The notes beneath the pieces were generated by a model. The model was not told the origin of the DNA. It ran no database searches and worked only from the letters and a program-made list of their open reading frames with translations. This document shows positions 29,060 to 39,247 of a stretch of DNA of 64,000 bases, one piece after another. Each line of letters starts with the position of its first letter. Positions within the stretch are counted from its first letter, which is position 1. Both the position numbers and the translations under genes were made by a program. Origin of the DNA: Aminobacter aganoensis (GTDB lineage Bacteria; Pseudomonadota; Alphaproteobacteria; Rhizobiales; Rhizobiaceae); contig NZ_JACHOU010000002.1 in the NCBI RefSeq assembly GCF_014206975.1, positions 186,001-250,000 of the forward strand, read 5' to 3'.

Positions 29060-30556
29060 TCATCCTTCGTAGTGGTCGCGCACCAGCCTGTCGAGCAGCC
29101 GCACGCCGTAGCCGGAACCCCAGGACTGGTTGATCTCGCTGGTCGGCGAGCCCATCGCGGTGCCGGCGATGTCGAGATGCGCCCAGGGCGTATCCTTGAC
29201 GAAGCGCTGCAGGAACTGCGCTGCCGTGATCGAACCGCCAAAGCGACCGCCGATGTTCTTCATGTCGGCATTCTTGGAGTCGATCAGCTTGTCGTATTCC
29301 GAGCCGAGCGGCATGCGCCAGAGCTTTTCCTGCGTCGCGGTACCCGACGAGGTCAGGCGCCCGGCGAGTTCGTCATTGTTGGAGAACAGGCCGGCGTGGC
29401 TCTGGCCGAGCGCCACCATGATCGCACCCGTCAGAGTCGCCAGATTGACCATGAACTTCGGCTCGAAGCGCTGGTTGCAGTACCAGAGCGCGTCGGCGAG
29501 CACGAGGCGGCCTTCGGCGTCGGTGTTGAGAACCTCGATGGTCTGGCCCGACATCGAGGTGACGATGTCGCCGGGCCGCTGGGCGTTGCCATCGACCATG
29601 TTCTCGACCAAACCGATGATGCCGACCACGTTGACCTTGGCCTTGCGTGCGGCCAGCGCATGCATCAGGCCGGTGACGGCGGCAGCACCGCCCATGTCGC
29701 CCTTCATGTCCTCCATGCCTGCGGCCGGCTTGATCGACACGCCACCTGAATCGAAGACCACGCCCTTGCCGACGAAGGCCACCGGCTTGTCCTTGGCCTT
29801 GCCGCCGCTCCACTGCATCACAGCCATGCGCGGCGGACGCACCGAACCCTGGGCGACGCCGAGCAGCGCACCCATACCGAGCTTTTTCATCTCCTTCTCG
29901 GTCAGGATCTCGACCTTGACGCCAAGCTTTTCCAGATCCTTGGCCTGGGCGGCAAACTCGACCGGACCAAGCACGTTGGCAGGCTCGTTGACCAGGTCGC
30001 GGGCCAGCAGCACGCCGCCGACCACCGCCTCGATATCGGCAAAGGCCTTCTTCGCAGCCGCCGGATCGGCGCAATGGATGGTGACCTTCGCCGGCTTCTT
30101 GTCGTCGGCCTTGCCGTTGCCGTTGTCCTTTTTGGTCTTGTACTTGTCGAAGGTGTAGCTGCGCAGCAGCATGCCGGCCGCAACGCCGGCAGCGGCGGCG
30201 CCATCGACCGTGGCGCCAGCAATGTCGAGGACCACGGCAACCTCGGACGCCTTGCGCAATTGTGACGCCAGCGTGCCACCCAGCTTCAGCCAGGAATATT
30301 CGTCGAGCCCCGACGCCTTGCCCACGCCGACGGCCACCAGACGGTCGACCGTCGTGCCCTCCGGAGCCAGTACCTCGACGAGGCCACCAAACTTGCCGTT
30401 GAAGTCGACGACCGGAAAGGCGCGATCCAGCGTCTTGGCCGGATCGTTGCCGCGCGCGATCTCGCTCAGCCCGCCCTCTTCGGCAGAGAAGACGAAAACA
30501 GTGCCCTTTTTCGGCGTACTCGCCTTGGCGAAGCTGATCGACGGCTTGGAAGTCAT
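29060..30556 (-). CDS. pepA: Leucyl aminopeptidase (M17 family)
   Basis: A 498-residue metallo-aminopeptidase. The M17 signature [14 protein letters not shown] and metal-binding [16 protein letters not shown] are present. It removes N-terminal residues from peptides and works as a hexamer with two metal ions per subunit. I start at [14 protein letters not shown], placed by AGGACATC; the frame stays open 26 codons more. It is divergent from the LPS export operon across a 315-bp gap. Confidence 0.95.
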   Translation of the reverse strand: MTSKPSISFAKASTPKKGTVFVFSAEEGGLSEIARGNDPAKTLDRAFPVVDFNGKFGGLVEVLAPEGTTVDRLVAVGVGKASGLDEYSWLKLGGTLASQLRKASEVAVVLDIAGATVDGAAAAGVAAGMLLRSYTFDKYKTKKDNGNGKADDKKPAKVTIHCADPAAAKKAFADIEAVVGGVLLARDLVNEPANVLGPVEFAAQAKDLEKLGVKVEILTEKEMKKLGMGALLGVAQGSVRPPRMAVMQWSGGKAKDKPVAFVGKGVVFDSGGVSIKPAAGMEDMKGDMGGAAAVTGLMHALAARKAKVNVVGIIGLVENMVDGNAQRPGDIVTSMSGQTIEVLNTDAEGRLVLADALWYCNQRFEPKFMVNLATLTGAIMVALGQSHAGLFSNNDELAGRLTSSGTATQEKLWRMPLGSEYDKLIDSKNADMKNIGGRFGGSITAAQFLQRFVKDTPWAHLDIAGTAMGSPTSEINQSWGSGYGVRLLDRLVRDHYEG

Positions 30557-30871
30557 GATGTCCTGCTTTCGGATCCCGTTCATATGGTGCGCGACATTTG
30601 GTCGTTTTGGAAAGTTTGGCAAGCCTCCCGTCATCCTGGCACGATATGATTAAAGTTGAAAAAGGGCAGGAAACCTTGTGTTAACCACCTCTGTTCGGCC
30701 TTTCTTAGCCATTGGCGCCGAGAGTCGCGGCCGGTGGGAGATGGTGTTGGAACGATGCCGGCTGGAAGGGGCCGGTTGTGCCGGCTTGCCTTGGACTATA
30801 CCTTAGACACCTGCCGGTCACACGACGTCCCGTCGTCCGGCCAAGTCGGAAACACGGAATCCTGATCATCG
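30557..30871. other. 315-bp divergent intergenic region pepA / lptF
   Basis: No gene is seen. It should hold the promoter of the lptF-lptG-lptD-surA-pdxA-rsmA operon (TTGCCTTGGACTATACC near 30787-30805 has a weak promoter look) and that of pepA-holC. Confidence 0.4.
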
Positions 30872-32071
30872 ATGAAGGTTGTTGAGCGCTACATCCTGCG
30901 TCGTGCGTTTGCGGTTTTCATCGCGGCGCTGACTTGGACCTTGGTGATCGTCTGGACCACCCAGGTGCTCGGGCGAATCGACCTCGTCACCGACAGCGGC
31001 CAGTCGGCGCTGACCTTCTTCGAGGTCGCGGCCCTTATCCTGCCCACTCTGATTCCGATTGTCGTGCCCTTTGCCGTGACCATCGGCGTGGCCTTGACGC
31101 TGAGCTCGATGAACAGCGATTCCGAACTGGTGGTGCTCAACGCCGCCGGCGCTTCGCGCATGACCGTCATCCGGCCGATTCTCATCCTGGCAGTCGGCGC
31201 CAGCGTGTTTTCCCTGCTCGTCCACAACGTCGCCGACCCGATGGCGCGCCAGCGCAACCGCGAACTGATCGCCTCCTCGCGCGCCGACCTGCTGTCGCTG
31301 ATCATCCAGGAAGGCACCTTCCGCAAGGTCGACGAGGGTCTGTTCGTCCAGGTCGGCGAGCGCCTGCCGAATGGCGGGCTCGGCAGCATCTTCGTCGCCG
31401 ATTCGCGCGAACCCAACGTCGATCTCGTCTACTACGCCAAGGACGGCGCCTTCATCGAGCGCGACAGCAAGCAGATGCTGGTGATGAACGACGGCGTGAT
31501 CCACCGCAAGGCGCCGGGTGGCGAGGTGTCGGTGATCAGTTTCGACTCCTACGCCTTCGATCTGAGCGAGTTCTCCGCCGTGGCGAAGGAAGTCACGATG
31601 CAGCCGAAGGACCGCTCGACGCCGTACCTGATGAACCCCTCGCCCAGCGACAAATACTACCAGCGCAATCCGCGGCTGTTTACCGCCGAACTCGACCGCC
31701 GATTCACCGAGTGGCTCTACCCGATCGCCTTTGCGCTCATTGCGCTGGCCGTGGCAGGCGACGCCCGGTCGCATCGAGAGGCACGCATCCATCCGCTCGT
31801 CACCACGATCACCATCGCGCTGTTTTTCCGCTGGCTCGGGTTCTTTGCCGGCAGCAAGGCCGAGACGGTGGCTTGGGTCCGCTATGCCGTCTATGCCGTG
31901 CCCATCGTCACGGCACTGATCGCCATCTGGTTCATCCGCACCAACCGCAGCATGGAACTGCCGGTTTCGGTCGCCGATCGCATCGCTTCCGTCTGGGCGC
32001 AGATTCGCGACAGGATCACGGCGCTGCGGCTGCGGCTCGGCGGCGGCGCTCCCCATCAGGGAGCAGCATGA
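30872..32071 (+). CDS. lptF: LPS export ABC transporter permease LptF
   Basis: A 399-residue inner-membrane permease: three N-terminal and three C-terminal membrane segments with a periplasmic beta-jellyroll between. It starts MKVVERYILRRAFAVFIAALTW; the loop sequence VLNAAGASRM is the coupling-helix region. It forms the LptB2FG complex that pulls LPS from the inner membrane. The C-terminus runs on to GGGAPHQGAA and overlaps lptG by 4 bp. Confidence 0.95.
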   Translation: MKVVERYILRRAFAVFIAALTWTLVIVWTTQVLGRIDLVTDSGQSALTFFEVAALILPTLIPIVVPFAVTIGVALTLSSMNSDSELVVLNAAGASRMTVIRPILILAVGASVFSLLVHNVADPMARQRNRELIASSRADLLSLIIQEGTFRKVDEGLFVQVGERLPNGGLGSIFVADSREPNVDLVYYAKDGAFIERDSKQMLVMNDGVIHRKAPGGEVSVISFDSYAFDLSEFSAVAKEVTMQPKDRSTPYLMNPSPSDKYYQRNPRLFTAELDRRFTEWLYPIAFALIALAVAGDARSHREARIHPLVTTITIALFFRWLGFFAGSKAETVAWVRYAVYAVPIVTALIAIWFIRTNRSMELPVSVADRIASVWAQIRDRITALRLRLGGGAPHQGAA

Positions 32072-33156
32072 TGGGCTGGACGCTCGGTCGCTATTTTTTC
32101 TTCCGCTACGCCACCATCACGGCGTGGTTCTTCGTCGGCATCTTCGCGCTGATCTTCATCATCGACGTCACCGAGTTCTCGAACAGCGCCGGCGGCGTGC
32201 CGGGCTTCAAGTTCAGCATTGCGATGACGGTTTCGGCATTGCGCGTACCGATGATCATGCTCCAGGTGGTTCCGTTCGTCGCCCTGTTCAGCGCCATGGC
32301 AACCCTGGTGTCGCTCAACCGGCGCTATGAACTGGTCATTGCCCGCGCCGCCGGGATTTCGGCATGGCAGTTCCTGCTGCCCTGCTGCCTGGGCGCGCTG
32401 CTCTTCGGCTTCGTCACAGTCGGCATCCTCAACCCGATCGCAGCCTACGGCTTCTCGCACTCCGAATCCCTGGAATCGGAGCTGCGCTCACGCCAATCCA
32501 ATTCGGTATCGGCATTTTCGGCGCCATGGCTGCGCCAGAAGGCCGATGGCACCGAGGTCATCATCGGCGCACGGGCGGTGCTCAACCAGGGGATGGAACT
32601 GTCCGACGCGGTGTTTTTCGTCTTCGACGCCGACGACAACATGGTCGAGCGCAAGGATGCCGAGCGCGCCTATCTGCGCGACGGTTATTGGGAACTGGTC
32701 AATGTTCGGACCATGAGAGGCGGCGAAAACTTCACCTCCGAAGCCGCCGCCAAAGTGCCGACGAATCTGAAGCCGGAGTTCGTCCAGGAACGCCTGGCGC
32801 GGCCCGAAACCATTCCTTTTTTCCAGCTTCCGTCAAAAATCGAAGTGGCGCGATCCTTCGGACTCCGGGCAAACGCCTTTGCCATGCAATTTCATTCACT
32901 TGTCGCACTTCCCTTCCTCCTGGTCGCGATGACGCTCATTGCTGCAACAGTGTCGATGCGATTTGCGAGGATGGGGCAGTCCGGAACGATGATTCTGGGT
33001 GGCGTCGTCGCCGGGTTTCTGCTTTATGTCGTTTCGGTTCTGGTCAAAGCATTTGGCAATGCGGGATTCGTGCCGACTTATATTGCGGCGTGGCTTCCAG
33101 TTGTCGTAGCAATGTTTTTCGGGGTGACATTCCTGCTCTACAACGAGGATGGTTAG
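32068..33156 (+). CDS. lptG: LPS export ABC transporter permease LptG
   Basis: A 362-residue partner of LptF with the same layout: TM1-3, a periplasmic jellyroll, TM4-6. It starts MMGWTLGRYFFFRYATIT. The ATG at 32068 overlaps the lptF stop (ATGA); the next codon (32071) is also ATG, so the start is known to within one codon. YELVIARAAGISAWQFL is the cytoplasmic coupling helix contacting LptB. LptB is not in this window. Confidence 0.94.
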   Translation: MMGWTLGRYFFFRYATITAWFFVGIFALIFIIDVTEFSNSAGGVPGFKFSIAMTVSALRVPMIMLQVVPFVALFSAMATLVSLNRRYELVIARAAGISAWQFLLPCCLGALLFGFVTVGILNPIAAYGFSHSESLESELRSRQSNSVSAFSAPWLRQKADGTEVIIGARAVLNQGMELSDAVFFVFDADDNMVERKDAERAYLRDGYWELVNVRTMRGGENFTSEAAAKVPTNLKPEFVQERLARPETIPFFQLPSKIEVARSFGLRANAFAMQFHSLVALPFLLVAMTLIAATVSMRFARMGQSGTMILGGVVAGFLLYVVSVLVKAFGNAGFVPTYIAAWLPVVVAMFFGVTFLLYNEDG

Positions 33157-33169
33157 TGTGAGGGGCGCA

Positions 33170-35539
33170 ATGGCCAACCGCAGGACAGCCCACAGGGCTC
33201 GCCTATTCGGTGCGACTGCGCTCGCATGCCTGTTTGCATGCGCGCTTCCGCTTGCCCCGGCTTACGCACAGACCATCGCCGATCTCGCGCCCAGCGTGCC
33301 CGAAGGCTCGCAGATGCTGCTTGAGGCGGACACGCTCGTCTATGACAACGACGTCCAGACGGTTACCGCCGTCGGCGGCGTGCAGATCGACTATGCCGGC
33401 AATCGCCTTGTCGCCCAGCGCGTCACCTACGACCGCAAGACGTCGCGGCTGATTGCCAGCGGCAATGTCGAGATCGTCAATTCCGACGGCACCAAGATTC
33501 TCTCGCAAGAGATCGACATCACCGACGATTTCGCCGATGGTTTCGTCAACGCCCTGCGCGTCGAAACCGTCGACAAGACCTACTTTGCCGCCGAGAGCGC
33601 CAAGCGCGAGCGCGGCATCCTGACGACGTTCAACAATGGCGTCTACACGGCCTGCGAGCCTTGCGAGCAGAAGCCCGACAAGGCGCCCATCTGGCGCATC
33701 AAGGCGCAGAAGATCATCTGGAACGGCGAGAAGAAGACGGTCCGCTTCGAAAACTCCAATTTCGAATTCTTCGGCTTCCCGATCGCCTTCCTGCCCGCCT
33801 TCGAGATCGCCGACCCGACCGTGAAGCGCAAGAGCGGCTTCCTGATGCCCGGCATCAGCTACAAGAGCGAGCTCGGCGTTGGCGTATCGATCCCCTACTA
33901 TTTCGCGCTCTCGCCGACCTACGACCTTACCGTCAAGGGCACCGGCTACACGCGCCAGGGCTTCCTCGGCGAGGCCGAGTGGCGCCAGCGTTTCAACAAC
34001 GGTCAGTACAGCCTGAAGATCGCCGGCATCCACCAGATGAACCCGGACAAGTTCGACGCCGGTACCGTCGACAGGGGAGCAGGCGACGACAACAAGCTGC
34101 GCGGCATGGTCGGCACCAAGGGCCGCTTCGACCTCAATCCGCGCTGGGCCTTCGGCTGGGATATCCTCGCGCAGTCGGACAAAAATTTCTCGCGCACCTA
34201 CGGCATCGAAGGTTTTTCCGACAGCACGCATCGTTCCGAGGTCTATCTCACCGGCCTCAACGACCGTAACTATTTCGACCTGCGCGCCATGCGCTTCCAG
34301 GTCCAGGAAGAAGCCCTCGACAACGACCCGGAGGCGCGTGCCGACAAGCAGCCCTGGGTGCTGCCGTCGCTCGACTACGCCTACATCCCCGACGCGCCGC
34401 TGGCCGGCGGTGAACTTTCGTTCGATCTCAACGCACGCGTCATCCGCCGTACGGAACTCGATTCAGCCATTACCGGCCTGAACGGCCCGACAATCCACGG
34501 CCTCGAAGGCACGTCCAGCCGTATCACGGCCGAAGCTGAGTGGAAACGCACGATCGTGACCGAAGGCGGCCTGCTGGTTACACCGCTGATGGCCTTCCGC
34601 GCCGACGGCAGCTACCTCGACGCCTCCAGCGCCTCGCTCAACGCCATCAACAACATGGCCATCGATCCGGACATCGGCGTTGCGGCCGACGTGCGCTCGT
34701 CGCTATTCCGCTACATGGCAACGCTCGGCCTCGAGCTGCGCTGGCCGGTGCTATTCTCGTCGACGAGTTCGACCCATGTGCTCGAACCGATGGCCCAGGT
34801 CTTCGCACGCCCCAGCGAGAGCGCGATCGGCGGGCTCGGCATCCCCAACGAGGATGCGCAGAGCTTCGTCTTCGACGCAGCCTCGCTGTTCGAACGTGAC
34901 AAGTTCTCGGGCTACGACCGCATGGAAGGCGGTACGCGCGCCAATATCGGCCTGCGCTATTCCGGCACCTACAGCAATGGCTGGACCACCAACGCCCTGT
35001 TCGGCCAGTCGTATCAACTTGCCGGCGACAACTCGTTTGCCGCACCGGACCTCGTCAACGCAGGTGCCTATTCCGGCCTGGAAACAGATACGTCCGACTA
35101 CGTTGCGCTTGCCGGCATCGCCAGCCCGAACGGATTCTCGGCCTCGGTCAGCGGCCGCTTCGACGAGCAGAGCCTCGACGTTCGCCGCGCCGAAATGAAG
35201 GTCGGGCTCGATGCGCGCCCGATCGCCGTGTCGGCCCGCTATGCCTTCATCGATGCCCAGCCGCTCTACGGCTTCAAGGATGACCGTCACGAGGTCACGC
35301 TCGGCGCCACCGCGCGCTTCAACGACGAATGGCGGGTGTTCGGCTCCGGCACCTACGACATCAAGAGTGACCTGCTCGTCAAGCACGGTGTCGGCTTCGC
35401 CTATGACGACGAGTGCTTCACCTACATGATGACCTACGCCGAAAGCCGCGATCACAACGATCCCGACGACGTCACACGCTCGGTGGGCTTCAACATATCG
35501 TTCCGCACGCTCGGCGATATCGGTTCGGCGAGCTTCTAG
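33170..35539 (+). CDS. lptD: LPS-assembly outer-membrane protein LptD
   Basis: A 789-residue outer-membrane translocon. A signal peptide (ACLFACALPLAPAYAQ) is followed by the OstA/LptA-like periplasmic domain (about residues 40-170; MLLEADTLVYDNDVQTVTA) and a large beta-barrel ending SFRTLGDIGSASF. Cysteines occur as a close pair in TACEPCEQK and again in DDECFTYM, which could make the inter-domain disulfide seen in LptD. The ATG at 33170 has GAGGGG 5 bases upstream; an in-frame ATG at 33149 would overlap lptG by 8 bp. Confidence 0.93.
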   Translation: MANRRTAHRARLFGATALACLFACALPLAPAYAQTIADLAPSVPEGSQMLLEADTLVYDNDVQTVTAVGGVQIDYAGNRLVAQRVTYDRKTSRLIASGNVEIVNSDGTKILSQEIDITDDFADGFVNALRVETVDKTYFAAESAKRERGILTTFNNGVYTACEPCEQKPDKAPIWRIKAQKIIWNGEKKTVRFENSNFEFFGFPIAFLPAFEIADPTVKRKSGFLMPGISYKSELGVGVSIPYYFALSPTYDLTVKGTGYTRQGFLGEAEWRQRFNNGQYSLKIAGIHQMNPDKFDAGTVDRGAGDDNKLRGMVGTKGRFDLNPRWAFGWDILAQSDKNFSRTYGIEGFSDSTHRSEVYLTGLNDRNYFDLRAMRFQVQEEALDNDPEARADKQPWVLPSLDYAYIPDAPLAGGELSFDLNARVIRRTELDSAITGLNGPTIHGLEGTSSRITAEAEWKRTIVTEGGLLVTPLMAFRADGSYLDASSASLNAINNMAIDPDIGVAADVRSSLFRYMATLGLELRWPVLFSSTSSTHVLEPMAQVFARPSESAIGGLGIPNEDAQSFVFDAASLFERDKFSGYDRMEGGTRANIGLRYSGTYSNGWTTNALFGQSYQLAGDNSFAAPDLVNAGAYSGLETDTSDYVALAGIASPNGFSASVSGRFDEQSLDVRRAEMKVGLDARPIAVSARYAFIDAQPLYGFKDDRHEVTLGATARFNDEWRVFGSGTYDIKSDLLVKHGVGFAYDDECFTYMMTYAESRDHNDPDDVTRSVGFNISFRTLGDIGSASF

Positions 35540-35659
35540 GACAGCCGGAAAGCGGTGTCAGGGCGACCTGACATCGTTTTGCCGCATAACGCGGCCATTG
35601 GACGGGGCAGCATGCATTCGGGCAATGCCCGGATCTGGGGTTTGAACGGGACTTTATCG

Positions 35660-36598
35660 ATGCGAAAGCACCTCTTTTCGGCAGGCCTCGCCCTGCTCGT
35701 AGCGGCAACGTCGCTCTCGATGACCGCTTATGCGCCGCCGGCCCAGGCGAGCGAGATCAAATACATCGTCAACGACGTGCCGGTCACCAGCTACGACATC
35801 CAGCGCCGCGCCGCGTTTCTCAAGCTGCAGAAGCGCAAGGGCAATGCCGGCGAGGAAATGATCGAGCAGACGCTGCGCCAGGCGGAGATGAAGCGGCTCA
35901 ACATCCGCATCTCCGACAAGCAGGTCGACGACGCCTATGCGCGCTTTGCCGGCTCCAACAAGTTCAAGCCCGCCCAGATGGACCAGATCCTGGCCCAGGC
36001 CGGCGTCACGAGCAGCCATTTCAAGGACTACATCCGCACGCAGATGGGCTGGAATCAGGCGCTCAGCGCCCGCTTCCGCGCCGAAGGCGGCGGTGGCGGT
36101 GGCGGCACCAGCGAGCAGGACGCCGTCCGGCGCATGCTGCAGCAGGGCGGCGCCAAGCCAAGCGCTACCGAGTACATGCTGCAGCAGGTGATTTTCGTGG
36201 TGCCGGCATCCGAGCGCGGCTCCGTCGGCAAGCGCAAGCGCGAGGCGGATGCCATGCGTGGCCGCTTCAACGGCTGTGAGCAGACGCGCGAATTCGCCAG
36301 GGGCCTGCTCGACGTGACGGTGCGCGACCTCGGCCGCGTGCTCGCACCGCAGCTGCCGCCGGAATGGGCCGACCAGATCAAGAAGCTCAAGGCCGGCGGG
36401 GCAACCCCGGTTCGCGAAACAGAGCGCGGCGTCGAATTCATCGGCGTCTGCAGCGCGCGCGAAGTTTCCGACGACAAGGTCGCACAGATGGTCTTCCAGG
36501 CTGAAGGGCTCGGCAAGGAAGGCAACGAAAAAGCCGACGAGCTGAGCAAAAAATACATCGAAGAGCTGCGGGCCAAGGCTCGCATCGTCAACCGCTAA
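35660..36598 (+). CDS. SurA-like periplasmic chaperone/peptidylprolyl isomerase
   Basis: A 312-residue protein with a signal peptide (AGLALLVAATSLSMTAYA). The SurA N-terminal domain (IKYIVNDVPVTSYDIQRR ... GWNQALSARFRAE) follows, then a short Gly-rich linker and one degenerate parvulin-like domain (EYMLQQVIFVVPASERG ... RGVEFIGVC). SurA chaperones beta-barrel proteins such as LptD, just upstream. With one weak PPIase domain it may act as a chaperone only. ATG 35660 is preferred; ATG 35612 is in frame. Confidence 0.87.
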   Translation: MRKHLFSAGLALLVAATSLSMTAYAPPAQASEIKYIVNDVPVTSYDIQRRAAFLKLQKRKGNAGEEMIEQTLRQAEMKRLNIRISDKQVDDAYARFAGSNKFKPAQMDQILAQAGVTSSHFKDYIRTQMGWNQALSARFRAEGGGGGGGTSEQDAVRRMLQQGGAKPSATEYMLQQVIFVVPASERGSVGKRKREADAMRGRFNGCEQTREFARGLLDVTVRDLGRVLAPQLPPEWADQIKKLKAGGATPVRETERGVEFIGVCSAREVSDDKVAQMVFQAEGLGKEGNEKADELSKKYIEELRAKARIVNR

Positions 36599-36601
36599 GT
36601 C

Positions 36602-37624
36602 GTGGGCCCGCATGGCGCCCCTCTGGCGCTGACTGTCGGCGATCCCTCGGGTATCGGCCCCGAAATCGCAGTCGCTGCATGGCGGCTGCGCAACGAGGCG
36701 CGCGTACCGGCCTTCTATCTCCTCGCCGACCCCGCCCTGGTTGCCGCGCGCACTTCGGCGCTCGGCGTCGAATTCCAGATCGCCGAGACCGGCCCGGCCG
36801 ATGCGGCCAGGCAATTCGCCGACGCGCTGCCGGTCGTGCCGCTTGCCGCCGCGCTCGTCGACACGCCGGGCCAGCCCGACACGCAGAACGCCGCCGGCAT
36901 TATCGAGGCGATCGACCGCGCCGTGGCGGATACGTTCGAAGGTCGCGCCGCCGCCGTCGTGACCTGCCCGATCGCCAAGAAGCCGCTCTATGATGCCGGC
37001 TTCCGCTTTCCCGGCCATACCGAATACCTCGCCCACCTCGCGGGCCTGAAGACCGGCGCCGAGGTCATGCCTGTGATGATGCTCGCCGGGCCCGAGCTTC
37101 GCGCCGTGCCGGTGACCATCCATATCGCACTGGCCGAGGTGCCAAGGGCCCTCACGACCAAGGCGATCACCGAGACCGTCCGCATCACCGCGCATGACCT
37201 GCGTCGGCGCTTTGGCATTGCCAGGCCGCGGATCGCCGTGTCCGGCCTCAATCCGCACGCCGGCGAAGGCGGCGCCATGGGGCACGAGGACGAACGCATC
37301 GTCCGTCCGGCGATCGAAGCGCTCAAGGCGGAAGGCATCGATGCCTTCGGCCCCCTGCCCGCCGACACCATGTTCCATGGCCGCGCCCGCGCCGGCTACG
37401 ACGCGGCCATCTGCATGTATCACGATCAGGCGCTGATCCCGGCCAAGGCGCTGGCCTTCGACGAGACGGTCAACGTCACGCTCGGCCTGCCTTTCATCCG
37501 CACCTCGCCCGACCACGGCACCGCCTTCGACATCGCCGGCAAGGGCATTGCCCGCCCGGACAGCCTGATCGCCGCGCTGAAGCTGGGGCGCCAGTTGGCG
37601 GACGTCGAGGCCAGATCATCATGA
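36602..37624 (+). CDS. pdxA: 4-hydroxythreonine-4-phosphate dehydrogenase
   Basis: A 340-residue PdxA beginning with a GTG start 3 bp after the surA-like stop. [13 protein letters not shown] is the family start; metal-binding His residues are in FPGHTEYLA and LNPHAGEGG, and the end [16 protein letters not shown] is typical. It oxidises 4-phosphohydroxy-L-threonine with NAD on the route to pyridoxal phosphate. It overlaps rsmA by 4 bp; surA-pdxA-rsmA is a widely conserved order. Confidence 0.95.
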   Translation: MGPHGAPLALTVGDPSGIGPEIAVAAWRLRNEARVPAFYLLADPALVAARTSALGVEFQIAETGPADAARQFADALPVVPLAAALVDTPGQPDTQNAAGIIEAIDRAVADTFEGRAAAVVTCPIAKKPLYDAGFRFPGHTEYLAHLAGLKTGAEVMPVMMLAGPELRAVPVTIHIALAEVPRALTTKAITETVRITAHDLRRRFGIARPRIAVSGLNPHAGEGGAMGHEDERIVRPAIEALKAEGIDAFGPLPADTMFHGRARAGYDAAICMYHDQALIPAKALAFDETVNVTLGLPFIRTSPDHGTAFDIAGKGIARPDSLIAALKLGRQLADVEARSS

Positions 37625-38457
37625 GTGCGACCACCAGCATCGACGGCCTGCCGCCGCTTCGCGACGTCATCGAACGTCACGGCCTGCAGGCCAAGAAGGC
37701 GCTCGGCCAGAACTTCCTGCTCGACCTCAACCTGACCAGCAAGGTGGCGCGGGCCGCCGGCGATCTTTCCGGCGTGACCGTCATCGAGGTCGGTCCCGGC
37801 CCAGGCGGGCTGACGCGGGCGCTGCTGATGAACGGCGCCAGGCGCGTCATCGCCATCGAGCGCGACGAGCGCTGCCTAGCGGCCTTGGCCGAGGTCTCCA
37901 ACCATTACCCGGGACGGCTGGACGTGGTCTCGGGCGATGCGCTGAAGACCGATTTCGCAGCGCTGGCTGGCGGCGAGCCGACAAAGATCGTTGCCAACCT
38001 GCCCTACAACATCGGCACGGAACTGCTGGTCCGCTGGCTCACGGTCCAGGACTGGCCGCCCTTCTATCAGTCGCTGACCCTGATGTTCCAGCGCGAGGTC
38101 GCCGAGCGCATCGTGGCAAAGCCCGCGAGCCCGGCCTTCGGCCGCCTTGGCGTTCTGGCGGGATGGCGCACCGACGCACGCATCGCCTTCGACGTGCCGC
38201 CGCAGGCCTTCACCCCGCCGCCCAAGGTCACTTCGTCGGTGATCCACCTGGAGCCACGCATGCAGCCCCTGCCAGCCGACGTGAAGGTGCTCGGCCGCGT
38301 CACCGAAGCGGCATTCGGCCAGCGCCGCAAGATGCTGCGCCAGAGCCTGAAAAGCATGGGCGGCGAAAGACTGCTGGAAACCGTCGGCATCGACCCGACG
38401 CGCCGCGCCGAAACGCTCAGCGTCGAGGAGTTCGTGGCGCTGGCAAGGGCGGTCTGA
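37621..38457 (+). CDS. rsmA: 16S rRNA (adenine(1518)-N(6)/adenine(1519)-N(6))-dimethyltransferase
   Basis: A 278-residue RsmA (KsgA). [12 protein letters not shown], the SAM-binding [16 protein letters not shown] and the catalytic [11 protein letters not shown] motif are all present. It dimethylates two adenines at the 3' end of 16S rRNA late in small-subunit assembly. The ATG overlaps the pdxA stop. It is the last gene of the LPS operon and meets gmk head-on at an inverted repeat. Confidence 0.96.
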   Translation: MSATTSIDGLPPLRDVIERHGLQAKKALGQNFLLDLNLTSKVARAAGDLSGVTVIEVGPGPGGLTRALLMNGARRVIAIERDERCLAALAEVSNHYPGRLDVVSGDALKTDFAALAGGEPTKIVANLPYNIGTELLVRWLTVQDWPPFYQSLTLMFQREVAERIVAKPASPAFGRLGVLAGWRTDARIAFDVPPQAFTPPPKVTSSVIHLEPRMQPLPADVKVLGRVTEAAFGQRRKMLRQSLKSMGGERLLETVGIDPTRRAETLSVEEFVALARAV

Positions 38458-38464
38458 ACACAGA

Positions 38465-38583
38465 TTACCCTCCCCCTTGTGGGGAGGGTGTCGGCGAAGC
38501 CGACGGGTGGGGGTCCTTGGCTGAGTGCTGATCACCCTCACCCCGACGCTGCGCGTCGACCCTCCCCACAGGGGGGAGGGTAA
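38465..38583. repeat. Palindromic intergenic repeat between convergent rsmA and gmk
   Basis: The 25-bp arm at 38465-38489 matches the reverse complement of 38559-38583 at 24 of 25 positions. Each arm is itself a C-run/G-run palindrome (CCCTCCCC ... GGGGAGGG). Two smaller hairpins lie inside: GTCGGC-GAA-GCCGAC (38490-38504) and CGACGC-TGC-GCGTCG near 38544. It looks like a dispersed REP/MITE-type rhizobial repeat and could end both transcripts. Confidence 0.85.
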
Positions 38584-38590
38584 GGAACCC

Positions 38591-39244
38591 TCAAACCTTC
38601 TCGTCGAGCAATTTCGAGACGAAATCGAACAATCCCGGCCTGCGGTCGCGGCGCAGGCGCTCGGCGGCCACGATCGACCGTACCTCGGCAAAGGCGCGGT
38701 TGAGATCTTCGTTGATCACGACATAGTCGTACTCGCCCCAGTGCTCGATCTCGTCACGGGCGTTCTTGAGCCGCGTCTCGATCACTGCGTCCTGGTCTTC
38801 GGCGCGGCGCTTCAGGCGGGCTTTCAGTTCGCCCATCGACGGGGGCAGGATAAAGATCGAGACGATGTCGCCACGCATCTTTTCCTTCAACTGCTTTGCA
38901 CCCTGCCAGTCGATGTCGAACAGCATGTCGCGTCCCTGCGACATCGCCAGCTCGACCGGCTCGCGCGGCGTCGCGTAGAAATTGCCGTGGACCTCGGCCC
39001 ATTCGAGCAGCGCATCGTTGTCGCGCAACAGCTCGAACTCGCGCTTACTGGTGAAATGGTAGTGGGCGCCGTCGATCTCGCTGCCGCGGCGCGGACGGGT
39101 AGTCACGCTCACCGACAGCCGCAGCTCCGGATCGGTTTCGATCAGGTTGCGCGAAATGGTCGACTTGCCCGCGCCCGAGGGCGACGACAACACCAGCATC
39201 AGGCCGCGCCGCCTGATGACATTTGAAAGGCTTTCGGCGCTCAT
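38591..39244 (-). CDS. gmk: Guanylate kinase
   Basis: A 217-residue Gmk with the P-loop [10 protein letters not shown] near residue 20 and the GMP-binding [13 protein letters not shown]. It phosphorylates GMP to GDP. It is the last gene of the leftward fabD-...-yicC-gmk cluster and starts 3 bp after the yicC stop, an order seen in many Proteobacteria. Confidence 0.96.
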   Translation of the reverse strand: MSAESLSNVIRRRGLMLVLSSPSGAGKSTISRNLIETDPELRLSVSVTTRPRRGSEIDGAHYHFTSKREFELLRDNDALLEWAEVHGNFYATPREPVELAMSQGRDMLFDIDWQGAKQLKEKMRGDIVSIFILPPSMGELKARLKRRAEDQDAVIETRLKNARDEIEHWGEYDYVVINEDLNRAFAEVRSIVAAERLRRDRRPGLFDFVSKLLDEKV

Positions 39245-39247
39245 GCG

